This document shows, one piece after another, positions 24,641-32,765 of a stretch of DNA of 64,000 bases (the first letter of the stretch is position 1; each line of letters starts with the position of its first letter). Position numbers and translations under genes: made by a program. The DNA is from Lunatimonas sp. (GTDB lineage Bacteria > Bacteroidota > Bacteroidia > Cytophagales > Cyclobacteriaceae): positions 1-64,000 of the forward strand of contig NZ_JAFIEU010000007.1 in NCBI RefSeq assembly GCF_020832325.1, in the 5' to 3' direction. The notes under the pieces are model-generated. The model was not told the DNA's origin and did no database searches. It saw nothing but the letters and a program-made list of their open reading frames with translations.

Positions 24641-25852
24641 CTAGTCTGGTTGGGGCATCAGTTTTTGAGCGATTTCTAGGATCTGCCTGGCAATTTCCGT
24701 CTTGGGCAACACCTCTGATACCTGTGGTGCTTGACCTGCCACCAAGTAGGTGACTTTATTGGTGTCCTTTTGGAAGCCCGCGCCTTCGTCGCGCAGGGAA
24801 TTTAATACCACCATGTCAAAATGCTTGCGCTGAAGCTTCTCTAGGGCATGGGCGGTTTCATTTTCCGTTTCCAGCGCAAAGCCGATGTGCAGTTGGCCTC
24901 GGCGCTTTCGCGTGCCCAAGGTTTGGGCAATGTCGGTGTTTTTCTTTAGTTCGATCAGCAGCGAATCCCCGTCTTTTTTCAGTTTCTGATCGGCAGCTTT
25001 TACCGGGCTGTAGTCGGCTACTGCGGCGCTGAACACGGCGATGTCGCATGCTTCGTGAAGGGCAGCTGCGGTCTGAAACATTTCCTCCGCTGATCTCACA
25101 TGGGTAACATGAATTCGGGGATGCGACGGGATATAGGAAGTAGGACCTAGCACCAGGTCAACTTCCGCTCCTTGGATGGCGGCCTGTTGGGCGATGGCAA
25201 TACCCATTTTTCCGCTGGAGTGGTTGCTGATATACCGGACAGGGTCTATGGCCTCTTGCGTGGGCCCTGCGGTGACGAGTACCCGTTTTCCACCCAGAGA
25301 TTCGTGCGTTGACAGGAGATTTTTCAATACTTCGAGTAACTCCTCGGGTTCCCGCATCCTTCCTTGCCCGGACAGACCACTTGCCAGCTCGCCAGTGGCC
25401 GCATCCAATACGGTGACGCCGTGGCTTCTAAGCGTGTTGAGATTCTGAGTGACAGCGGGGTGGAGGTACATGTCCAGGTCCATGGCGGGAGACACCACGA
25501 TGGGGCATCTGGCAGATAGGTAGGTGGCTGTTAGCAGGTTGTCGCTTTGCCCGTGGGCCATCTTGGCCAGCGTATTGGCAGTAAGGGGGGCAATAAGCAT
25601 CAGATCAGCCCATAGTCCAAGCTCCACGTGGTTATGCCACACCCCCGTTTTTTTATCGTAAAAATCGCAGTAAACCGGGCCTTTTGCCAGCGTGGCCAGT
25701 GTGAGGGGGGTAATAAAGTCAAGAGCAGAAGCAGTCATCACGACTTTTACTTCTGCTCCTTGTTTGATCAGTAAGCGGATAAGGGTGGCCACCTTGTAGG
25801 CAGCGATTCCTCCCGTGATACCAACCAGGATTTTTTTATGCTGGACTGACAT
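24641..25852 (-). CDS. coaBC: Bifunctional phosphopantothenoylcysteine decarboxylase / synthetase
   Basis: This 403-aa enzyme carries out two steps of coenzyme A synthesis. The N-terminal flavin-dependent CoaC half has GITGGIAAYKV, the catalytic His region WHNHVELGLWADL and PAMDLDMYLHP. The C-terminal CoaB half starts near residue 190 with RVLVTAGPTQEAIDPVRYISN and HSSGKMGIAIA. Length matches the family. Its start codon lies 2 bp after the rpoZ stop, so the two are coupled. Confidence 0.95.
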   Translation of the reverse strand: MSVQHKKILVGITGGIAAYKVATLIRLLIKQGAEVKVVMTASALDFITPLTLATLAKGPVYCDFYDKKTGVWHNHVELGLWADLMLIAPLTANTLAKMAHGQSDNLLTATYLSARCPIVVSPAMDLDMYLHPAVTQNLNTLRSHGVTVLDAATGELASGLSGQGRMREPEELLEVLKNLLSTHESLGGKRVLVTAGPTQEAIDPVRYISNHSSGKMGIAIAQQAAIQGAEVDLVLGPTSYIPSHPRIHVTHVRSAEEMFQTAAALHEACDIAVFSAAVADYSPVKAADQKLKKDGDSLLIELKKNTDIAQTLGTRKRRGQLHIGFALETENETAHALEKLQRKHFDMVVLNSLRDEGAGFQKDTNKVTYLVAGQAPQVSEVLPKTEIARQILEIAQKLMPQPD

Positions 25853-25854
25853 CC

Positions 25855-26175
25855 TTATTCCTCCGATGCTGTATCTTCTTCGGGGTCGCGGAAAAACACT
25901 TTATCCTCCATAAACTCTTCCATGGCCAACGAGGTAGGCTTGGGCATACGCTCGTAAAACTTGGAAATCTCGATTTGTTCTTTGTTCTCGAATACCTCTT
26001 CCAAATTATCTACCGTAGAGGCAAATTCAGAGAGTTTGTTGTTCAGCTCTTCCTTCATGTTGGAAGAAATTTGCTTCGCCCGTTGCGAAATGACATGTAT
26101 GGACTTGTACAGGTTGCCGGATTTTTCAGCGATTTTATCCAAGTCTCTGGTAATAATGGATTGATTAGCAGCCAT
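25855..26175 (-). CDS. rpoZ: RNA polymerase omega subunit-like protein (RpoZ)
   Basis: This 106-aa protein matches the Bacteroidota-type omega subunit. It begins MAANQSIITRDLDKIAEKSGNLY, has an RAKQI segment (a reduced form of the omega core) and an acidic tail. Omega helps fold and hold the beta-prime subunit of RNA polymerase. It lies between bamD and coaBC, its usual place in this phylum, 21 bp after bamD. Confidence 0.85.
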   Translation of the reverse strand: MAANQSIITRDLDKIAEKSGNLYKSIHVISQRAKQISSNMKEELNNKLSEFASTVDNLEEVFENKEQIEISKFYERMPKPTSLAMEEFMEDKVFFRDPEEDTASEE

Positions 26176-26196
26176 TTTTATAGATTATATCAATGT

Positions 26197-27129
26197 TTAA
26201 TTTTCAGCATTTTTGAGTGCGTCTGCGGCTTCCCGGTTTCGGGCCTCTTCTTCTTCGATCAGCCTGCGGGCCTCGGCAGTGCGTTGCTCGTAATCATCCT
26301 TCAGTTTGTAGTAAGACTCCAGTTCTGTCTGGGTTTTACTCATGAGGTTGGTTACCCGTTTGCCATAGGAACTGTCCGGGTATTTCTTTAGGAAATTCTC
26401 ACCAAAGGTGAGGGTGTCCTTCAGCCGCTCTTCTTTTTTGCCAAATACACTACGTTCTGCAAATGCCAGAGACACCTCTACCAGCTTAAAACCGAGTTCC
26501 TCGTTGTACTTGCTGTCGGGGTACGATTTGGCAAAATTCTGGAAGTTGATGATGCACGCCCGGTAAAATTCTCCGGGGAACAGGCCGTCTGTGAGCCTAT
26601 AGTACATTTTGGATTCCTGAAAGGCCTTTTCTTCAAACCGTTTTTGTAAATCGTCTATCATGCCCAGTGCGCGCTCGTAGGAGTCGGATTCGGGAAATCG
26701 ATTCATAAACAACTGTATGGCATTTACGGCATCTCGGCTACTCCGCTGATCCAAGTTGTAATCCGGGGAGTCCAGATACAGTGAGTAAGCGTTCATAAAG
26801 AGTGCCTCTTCAGCCAATGGGCTTCGATTGTACGTGTCAAAGAATGTTTTGAAATACCCCGCTGCCTCTATATACCTCTTAGTCCGGAAGTGGGAGTAGG
26901 CATAGTTGAATTCTGCCATCTCTGCCTTGCCACTGCCACGGATTACCGGCAATACCCGGTCGTAGAGGATTATGGCTTTGTTGAATTCCTTTTTATCGTA
27001 GTATCGGTTGGCGGCATCGTACAGTTCATCCCAGTTGGTGCTCTTCTCGAGTTTGTAAAACTCCCCGCAGGAGCCCAAAACGACGAGTAATGCAACGGTA
27101 CTAAGAAGGATGTGTATTCGATTTTTCAT
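26197..27129 (-). CDS. bamD: Outer membrane assembly lipoprotein BamD
   Basis: This 310-aa lipoprotein has the lipobox VVLGSC at about residue 21. TPR repeats follow (about 30-250), with YYDKKEFNKAIILYDRVLP, then AEFNYAYSHFRTKRYIEAAGYF and FNRSPLAEEALFMNAYSLY-like text (TYNRSPLAEEALFMNAYSL). The C-terminal 60 residues are charged and helical. BamD works with BamA to insert outer membrane proteins. It is the first gene of a minus-strand operon and has a very well formed promoter just upstream. Confidence 0.9.
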   Translation of the reverse strand: MKNRIHILLSTVALLVVLGSCGEFYKLEKSTNWDELYDAANRYYDKKEFNKAIILYDRVLPVIRGSGKAEMAEFNYAYSHFRTKRYIEAAGYFKTFFDTYNRSPLAEEALFMNAYSLYLDSPDYNLDQRSSRDAVNAIQLFMNRFPESDSYERALGMIDDLQKRFEEKAFQESKMYYRLTDGLFPGEFYRACIINFQNFAKSYPDSKYNEELGFKLVEVSLAFAERSVFGKKEERLKDTLTFGENFLKKYPDSSYGKRVTNLMSKTQTELESYYKLKDDYEQRTAEARRLIEEEEARNREAADALKNAEN

Positions 27130-27139
27130 AATGAATCGG

Positions 27140-27171
27140 CAAATATAAGCGTTTATTTACTCGTTATCAAA
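27140..27171 (-). promoter_or_regulatory. Bacteroidota promoter of the bamD operon
   Basis: On the minus strand, TTTG (27168-27171) and TATATTTG (27140-27147) are separated by 20 nt, a full match to the minus-33 / minus-7 consensus. The start codon of bamD is only 10 bp past the minus-7 box, so the mRNA leader must be a few nucleotides long. Confidence 0.75.
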
Positions 27172-27203
27172 TGGGAAGGCGATTATCCAATCGTAACGGC
27201 AGG

Positions 27204-27914
27204 TTATTTGTTTACAAAGAGTTTCTTGGTGACAATGTTTTTGTTGTCCACTATAATGGTGTAAAAATAGACGCCTGGGTTCAGGTCGGTCACATTGATC
27301 TCCAAAGAGTACTGCATGGGATCTAATCGGAAGTCATAGATGGGGTTGCCAATAAAACTGGTCACCACCACTCGGGCATTTACAGAGGGGTTTTTGATTT
27401 TATAATCTAACTGGGCCACCCGGTTGGTAGGGTTTGGGTATACACCACCCAATTCGAAGTCTTTGTGTATGAAGGATTCATCCGAACCTGCCTCCACGTT
27501 GTATACTCCCTCTATGATGAAGGAGTCCCTCGCATTTTCGGTATTGAAAAAATGCAGGTCGAACGTACCTCGGGTGGCTATAATTCCCAAATCGAATTCG
27601 ATATACAGGTCTGTGAAGATTTCTCCAGGCTTTAGTTTGATCCTCACCCTATGGGGTTCTTTGATGGGGTTGTAGCAGCTATTGTCCAAGCAAACTTTCA
27701 TGGACTGGGAGGAACCGATATTTCCTTGGGTGAACTTGAGGAAGTATTCCTTCACTTGGTCGGAATCGTTTTGCAGGATCAGGGATTTTCGCTGTTTGGT
27801 GTTTACTTTACCGATGAATTCAACCTTGTCGCTGAGTACACGTACCTGTCTTGCTTCAGCCCAAGGCTGACAAAACAGCAACAGTGTGATCACAAACAAC
27901 AAAAAGGATTTCAT
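27204..27914 (-). CDS. Secreted protein with type IX sorting domain
   Basis: This 236-aa protein has a signal peptide (to WAEA). Residues about 25-150 form a beta-rich domain of unknown function. The C-terminal 80 residues form a type A sorting domain: GGVYPNPTNRVAQLDYKI, then LNPGVYFYTIIVDN and KKLFVNK. Such domains direct export by the type IX system, whose PorD component is encoded nearby, and often surface attachment. It is a separate unit upstream of bamD on the same strand. The mature domain is not one I recognise. Confidence 0.75.
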   Translation of the reverse strand: MKSFLLFVITLLLFCQPWAEARQVRVLSDKVEFIGKVNTKQRKSLILQNDSDQVKEYFLKFTQGNIGSSQSMKVCLDNSCYNPIKEPHRVRIKLKPGEIFTDLYIEFDLGIIATRGTFDLHFFNTENARDSFIIEGVYNVEAGSDESFIHKDFELGGVYPNPTNRVAQLDYKIKNPSVNARVVVTSFIGNPIYDFRLDPMQYSLEINVTDLNPGVYFYTIIVDNKNIVTKKLFVNK

Positions 27915-28112
27915 GTAAAGTTTAGTTATAGGCCCTTCAGATTTTTAGTTTTCTAATGACATTACTATATACGGATAAAAATACCGAATAGGTTCCAATA
28001 ATGGAATACCTTTGGGTTAAAAATTGTTAACTTTATTAAAATTTTTCGGGATCATCTTCGTTTGAACATCCTAAAAATTAAGGAAAAAAGTAAAATATTG
28101 CCGATCATGTAA

Positions 28113-29744
28113 TCAGGGGATAGGGTCGTCCAGTGATTTTTGTATTTCGTCATTGTCCGGATAGCTAAGCTGCACATCCGGCTGATCAAAGAAATTAAAG
28201 GTGTCTTCTTCGCGGATTTTTGGCGTACGCCAATCGTTGATGATTGACATAGAGGGGCGCTCGTCCTCTCGCCATGAAAACCCTTTTAGCGCTTTTTGAT
28301 CGTCTTTGATCATGTGGGGTGGTGTAAACGAAGCTTCCGGCTTGAGTGTGTGCGAGATCTTGGAAACTTGGTTGTTGGCAAAATGCATGATGATTCTCCC
28401 GCAGAGCAGCTTGTTGATGCCGCGCAGCGTGGTGTCATTTTCCAGCGCAAAATACAGAGATTCTCCGTTCCCTTCCACGTCCAGTTTGCTCATGTCACCA
28501 TCTATAAAATAACCAGTCATCTTCCGCCCTTTGATCTGATTGTAGTTGGTCACGGTGTCTTTGGTGATGGCAAAGGCATTGCCCCGTAGGAGGGCCCTGT
28601 CTATGTCTTGATTGGCAATCAGGATTCGGATACTGTCTGCGGTGATCTGGCTCCTATTGTTCCACATCACCGGATCTCCGAATAGGTAGATGGTGGAGTC
28701 GGCATATCGGTATGACATGGAATCCGAACGTCCTGCCAGTTCGGACTTGATCATGCGCATGTTTGGGAAGGCCAGCAAAAACCGTTGATCCGGGTCTTCA
28801 CTATCTTGGGAAATGAGGGTGTCCGCAATCATGAAAAGGGTGTCCTGCTCAAAGTATTTGCGGACCAACGCGTTGCCGTACACTTTAGAGTATTGGGATT
28901 CCTCCCAATACTTGCCTTCGTGGCCAAACACTTCGATTTCCCGTTCTTTATTGTAGATGCTGACGTTCTCGATGGCCTCGTAATACTGGTTTAGTTCGTC
29001 GTACATGAGAATCTCGCCGTATACCTTGCTGGTTTCGGTTTCCACATCGCCGTCGTAGAATTTGAACAGCTTATTTTCAGTATCGTAGAAACTCCCCCGT
29101 TTGGCGTTCAGTTTATTGCCTTCGGTAGACTCTACGTTGGTGATGCCTTCGGTTTCAGCGATTTTGGTTTCGGTATAGTAATACAGAATGTTGGAGCGCA
29201 TGTCGTAGTCTGGATTGTCCAGCACCACATTTTCGGTAAAGGTAATTTTGGCGAGTTGGGTTTGGTAGAGTCCTTTTTCGCTGGTGAGCACATTGGTGCT
29301 GTCGACGACTTTTCCCTTGTTGAAATAGTTGGCTTCGCCCGTACTCCGGTCATAGTCCAGAAAATCGGTGTACAGAACGGTTCCATCATTGGTAAATACT
29401 ACCTTGTTCCGTAATTTGGCCAATTGGGTATTCCCGTCATATTCCGCATAGAGGCTGGTGACCACGATGGGATCCTCCTGGTCTACGATTTTGACTCTTC
29501 CAAACAATTTGGCGAGGTTTTCCTGCCCATAAAAATGGGCCGAGTCGCAGTAGATTAGGGAGTTTTTGTGCTTGAGGATGACATCTTCCTTCAGCCTGTC
29601 AAAGCCCCGTCCGCCCAATAGACGGGCTGTCTTCAGAATTTCCAGCCTATTGTCGCCGGATGCGCCCGATTGTGCATGGGTTATGCCCATGCCAACCCCG
29701 AGGTGGAGGACGAATACAAGCGGCAGTACGAGGAGATTGTTCAT
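28113..29744 (-). CDS. OstA-like (LptA/LptD N-domain) periplasmic protein
   Basis: This 543-aa protein has a signal peptide (to ITHAQ). The beta-jelly-roll repeats of the OstA/LptA fold run over about residues 30-450, with repeated strands such as NSLIYCDSAHFYGQEN, TVLYTDFLDYDRSTGEANY and EGLYQTQLAKITFTENV-like text (KGLYQTQLAKITF). The family is found across Bacteroidota and is thought to help move lipopolysaccharide across the periplasm. It lacks the LptD barrel. It is divergent from tilS, with 53 bp between the start codons. A TAATTTTG box on the minus strand lies at 29767-29774. Confidence 0.8.
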   Translation of the reverse strand: MNNLLVLPLVFVLHLGVGMGITHAQSGASGDNRLEILKTARLLGGRGFDRLKEDVILKHKNSLIYCDSAHFYGQENLAKLFGRVKIVDQEDPIVVTSLYAEYDGNTQLAKLRNKVVFTNDGTVLYTDFLDYDRSTGEANYFNKGKVVDSTNVLTSEKGLYQTQLAKITFTENVVLDNPDYDMRSNILYYYTETKIAETEGITNVESTEGNKLNAKRGSFYDTENKLFKFYDGDVETETSKVYGEILMYDELNQYYEAIENVSIYNKEREIEVFGHEGKYWEESQYSKVYGNALVRKYFEQDTLFMIADTLISQDSEDPDQRFLLAFPNMRMIKSELAGRSDSMSYRYADSTIYLFGDPVMWNNRSQITADSIRILIANQDIDRALLRGNAFAITKDTVTNYNQIKGRKMTGYFIDGDMSKLDVEGNGESLYFALENDTTLRGINKLLCGRIIMHFANNQVSKISHTLKPEASFTPPHMIKDDQKALKGFSWREDERPSMSIINDWRTPKIREEDTFNFFDQPDVQLSYPDNDEIQKSLDDPIP

Positions 29745-29797
29745 CCGAAATTTTTCAAAGTAGCTGCAAAATTAGCAGAAAATGGTATTTTTGGTTT

Positions 29798-31132
29798 ATG
29801 TTGGAGCGATTTATACGCCACGTACACGAATCTGGCCTGTTGGATTTCAGCAAGTACTACCTGCTGGCGATCAGTGCGGGTGTGGACAGTGTTTGTCTCG
29901 CTCATCTCCTAAAACGTAGCAAGGTCTCCTTTGGTCTGATTCATTGTAATTTTCGCCTTCGGGGCTCCGACAGCGATTCGGATGAGGCCTTTGTACGTGA
30001 CTTAGCGGCTGATTTTGGGATTCCGGTAGAGGTAAAGCAATTTGATGTGGCAGCCTATAAACATGCCAATGGTGTATCCACACAGATGGCTGCCAGAGAC
30101 TTACGGTATGCTTGGTTTGAAGGTTTGCTGAAAGCAGGCCAAGCAGATGGGATTCTCCTGGCACACCACGCGGGGGATCAGGTGGAGACAGTTCTGTTAA
30201 ATCTACTGCGGGGGACAGGCATCGAAGGCACCTATGGCATGGCCGAACGACGGGGAGTTTTTATCCGGCCCCTCTTGCCCTTTAACCGGCAGGAAATTAT
30301 GGAATATGTTCGTGAAGAGGGAATCACCTGGCGGGAGGATAGTAGCAACGAGCAGAGTGATTACAAGCGAAATTACCTCCGAAACGAGGTGCTGCCCCTT
30401 TTAGAGCTGCATTTCTCTGGGGCCTCTGAAGCCTTACTGGGTAGTTTCGCGCGGATCAAAGATACCGGGCAGGCCTTTTTTCATCTGTGGGAGGCCTGGA
30501 AAAGGCAACATGTCCTTCAGGAGGAGGAAATGGAGTTCCTCGAAGTTTCCCAAATCCAGGACCTTCCTGGGCGTAGCTCGATGCTGTATTACTGGCTACG
30601 AAGCTACGGGTTCAATATCGCGCAGATTGAAGAGGTTTTGGAAGCGGTGGATAAGGGGACAGTAGGGATTCATTTCGTATCTGGCGACTACCTTTTGAAT
30701 ATAGATCGGAATCAGTTGATCCTTGGACCCAAGCGGGAGGTGTTTGTGCCGATAGCGCTCTCTCGCCACGAGGTGGCCTTTGAGTTGGATGGGCAGGCCT
30801 ATGATCTGCTTGCGCTGCCCGCGGAGGGAGTAGTCTTAGACCGGTCCTCCCACAATGCCATGCTGGATAGGGACTCGTTGAGTTTTCCGCTCACCATTCG
30901 TCCCTGGCAGGAAGGTGACCGTTTTAGGCCTTTGGGCATGAAACATTTTAAGAAAGTAAGCGATTTTTTGATAGATTTGAAAGTGCCTTTGATTCGAAAG
31001 CAGCATGTCAGGGTGTTGTGCTCGGGAGAGGACATAGCGTGGGTCATTGGGTATAGGGTGGATGATCGGTTCAAAGTAGGTTCATTTACCCGAGAAGTAT
31101 TGTATGTAAAAGCGATAGGCAAACATGTATAA
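29798..31132 (+). CDS. tilS: tRNA(Ile)-lysidine synthetase TilS
   Basis: This 444-aa enzyme adds lysine to C34 of the AUA-reading tRNA-Ile. The ATG at 29798 begins MLERFIRHVHESG; earlier in-frame codons lie antisense to the OstA gene and do not fit the family. The PP-loop reads SAGVDS (residues 26-31) in place of the usual SGGxDS. Other family motifs are present: IHCNFRLRG, LLAHHAGDQVET and NYLRNEVLPLLE, plus the C-terminal domain with RPWQEGDRFRPLGM. A TATTTTTG box (29786-29793) lies so close to the ATG that the mRNA may be leaderless. The 3' end overlaps the next gene by 8 bp. Confidence 0.9.
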   Translation: MLERFIRHVHESGLLDFSKYYLLAISAGVDSVCLAHLLKRSKVSFGLIHCNFRLRGSDSDSDEAFVRDLAADFGIPVEVKQFDVAAYKHANGVSTQMAARDLRYAWFEGLLKAGQADGILLAHHAGDQVETVLLNLLRGTGIEGTYGMAERRGVFIRPLLPFNRQEIMEYVREEGITWREDSSNEQSDYKRNYLRNEVLPLLELHFSGASEALLGSFARIKDTGQAFFHLWEAWKRQHVLQEEEMEFLEVSQIQDLPGRSSMLYYWLRSYGFNIAQIEEVLEAVDKGTVGIHFVSGDYLLNIDRNQLILGPKREVFVPIALSRHEVAFELDGQAYDLLALPAEGVVLDRSSHNAMLDRDSLSFPLTIRPWQEGDRFRPLGMKHFKKVSDFLIDLKVPLIRKQHVRVLCSGEDIAWVIGYRVDDRFKVGSFTREVLYVKAIGKHV

Positions 31133-31640
31133 TCCGTTTAAAAAGAGTTATTCCGAGTCGGAGCGCCGTCAGTTTGAGTTTCTGGCAAAGGTGAAATTTT
31201 TTGAGCGACTGCGTTATTCGGAACTCGTTCGGTTGCTGCCCGCCATTCACAAGCGGAAGTACCTGAAAAACGAGGTGGTTTTTTTTCGAAATGACCCCAG
31301 TCAGGCATTGTATATTCTGGAAAAGGGCCGTGTGCACCTAAGCATAGATATCAAAGATTCCTTTGAAACCATCCTCCGGATAAATTCCGGCGAGGCTTTT
31401 GGCGAGAACGCGCTGCTCGAGGGATCCAAGCGGATTTATACGGCCATTGTGGATTCGGAGGAGGCATCCCTGTGGGTGATACCCAACTATGCCATTTTGG
31501 AGGTATTTGAAAGTAACCCCAAAATACAGGCAAAAATGATTACTTCCTTAGCCGAGTTTTACAACCACAATAACATCCGTCTGTTCAACTCTTACCAAAA
31601 CTCCTACGGCTTCTTCAACCTAGGTCAGATGTTTGAATAA
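31125..31640 (+). CDS. Cyclic-nucleotide-binding domain protein without HTH
   Basis: This 171-aa protein is a single CRP/FNR-type cNMP-binding fold: LKNEVVFFRNDPSQALYIL, then GRVHLSIDI and the phosphate-binding-cassette region INSGEAFGENALLEGSKR near residues 85-105. It ends with helices but has no winged helix, so it cannot bind DNA in the CRP manner. The cassette keeps the Gly-Glu pair (FGENAL), though the Arg is shifted, so nucleotide binding is uncertain. It starts inside tilS (8-bp overlap) and is probably coupled to it. Confidence 0.75.
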   Translation: MYNPFKKSYSESERRQFEFLAKVKFFERLRYSELVRLLPAIHKRKYLKNEVVFFRNDPSQALYILEKGRVHLSIDIKDSFETILRINSGEAFGENALLEGSKRIYTAIVDSEEASLWVIPNYAILEVFESNPKIQAKMITSLAEFYNHNNIRLFNSYQNSYGFFNLGQMFE

Positions 31641-31731
31641 TTCAAACCATTGCTTCCTAAAAAGGCTTTTCTTTGGTATCTTAGCGGAAATTTTTAAAAA
31701 ACCTAAAAAATTTAAACTAAACCGATATATC

Positions 31732-32670
31732 ATGACTAAAGTAACCGTAGTTGGAGCAGGAAACGTGGGCGCTACATGTGCCGACGTGTTGGCTTACAGG
31801 GAAATCGCCGAAGAGATCGTATTGATCGATATCAAAGAAGGAGTGGCCGAAGGAAAGGCCCTGGATATTTGGCAAAAAGCCCCCATCAACGTATACGACA
31901 GCCGAACAGTAGGCAGTACCAATGATTATGCGAAAACTGCGGGATCAGATGTGGTGGTCATCACCTCAGGCTTGCCAAGAAAGCCAGGGATGACCCGTGA
32001 TGACCTGATCGAAACCAATGCTGGTATCGTAAAATCGGTGACAGAAAACGTGGTCAAGCATTCTCCAGACGCCATTATTATCGTGGTTTCCAATCCGTTG
32101 GATGTAATGACCTACCAAGCACACATCACCTCCAAGCTGCCTAGAACCAAAGTAATCGGTATGGCGGGTATCCTCGATACCGCGAGGTACCGTGCGTTTT
32201 TGGCCGAAGCGCTGGACGTGTCTCCAAAAGAGATACAGGCTATTCTGATGGGAGGCCATGGAGATACGATGGTTCCTCTTCCGAGATACACCACTGTGGC
32301 AGGTATTCCTGTGACTGAACTCATCGATAGCGAGAAACTGGACGCGATCATCGAGCGCACCAAGTTCGGTGGAGGTGAATTGGTGAAGTTGATGGGAACT
32401 TCTGCTTGGTACGCCCCGGGGTCTGCGGCAGCACAGATGGTAGAATCCATTATCAAAAACCAGCGTAGGGTATTCCCGGTATGTATCAAGTTGGACGGCG
32501 AGTACGGTATTGACGACTGTTACTTGGGCGTGCCGGTAATCCTCGGTAAAAACGGAGTGGAGAAAGTCATTGAGTTGGATTTGAACGCCGAAGAAAAGCA
32601 ATTGCTTGAAGTATCCCGTTCGCATGTGAAAGAGGTCATGGATGTGCTCGATAAAATCGGGTCTAACTGA
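31732..32670 (+). CDS. mdh: Malate dehydrogenase, LDH-like type
   Basis: This 312-aa enzyme converts malate and oxaloacetate with NAD. The start at ATG 31732 (MTKVTVVGAGNVGAT) puts the Rossmann GxGxxG motif at the N-terminus; the longer frame adds non-homologous residues. The catalytic pair and substrate arginines are visible: LPRKPGMTRDDL (Arg83, Arg89), LDTARYR (Arg152) and the catalytic His176 in GGHGDTMVPL. Arg83 in the active-site loop marks a malate rather than lactate dehydrogenase. A weak minus-7-like TATCTTAG lies at 31677-31684. A strong terminator follows. Confidence 0.95.
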   Translation: MTKVTVVGAGNVGATCADVLAYREIAEEIVLIDIKEGVAEGKALDIWQKAPINVYDSRTVGSTNDYAKTAGSDVVVITSGLPRKPGMTRDDLIETNAGIVKSVTENVVKHSPDAIIIVVSNPLDVMTYQAHITSKLPRTKVIGMAGILDTARYRAFLAEALDVSPKEIQAILMGGHGDTMVPLPRYTTVAGIPVTELIDSEKLDAIIERTKFGGGELVKLMGTSAWYAPGSAAAQMVESIIKNQRRVFPVCIKLDGEYGIDDCYLGVPVILGKNGVEKVIELDLNAEEKQLLEVSRSHVKEVMDVLDKIGSN

Positions 32671-32696
32671 TTTCTTTTGAAAATGAATCCGCTAGT

Positions 32697-32728
32697 AAAA
32701 AATCCCAATTCACTATTGGGATTTTTTT
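32697..32728 (+). terminator. Rho-independent terminator of mdh
   Basis: AAAAAATCCCAAT pairs with ATTGGGATTTTTT around a 5-nt loop, followed by further T residues, 26 bp after the mdh stop codon. Confidence 0.9.
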
Positions 32729-32765
32729 CGTTATTAGGGTAAGTAATAACTAACAGATCATTCCT

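Noticed and set aside
31966-32625. Long minus-strand open frame (219 codons) opposite mdh
   Set aside because: It lies wholly antisense to a certain gene, has low-complexity, His-rich text without motifs, and is explained by codon bias of mdh.
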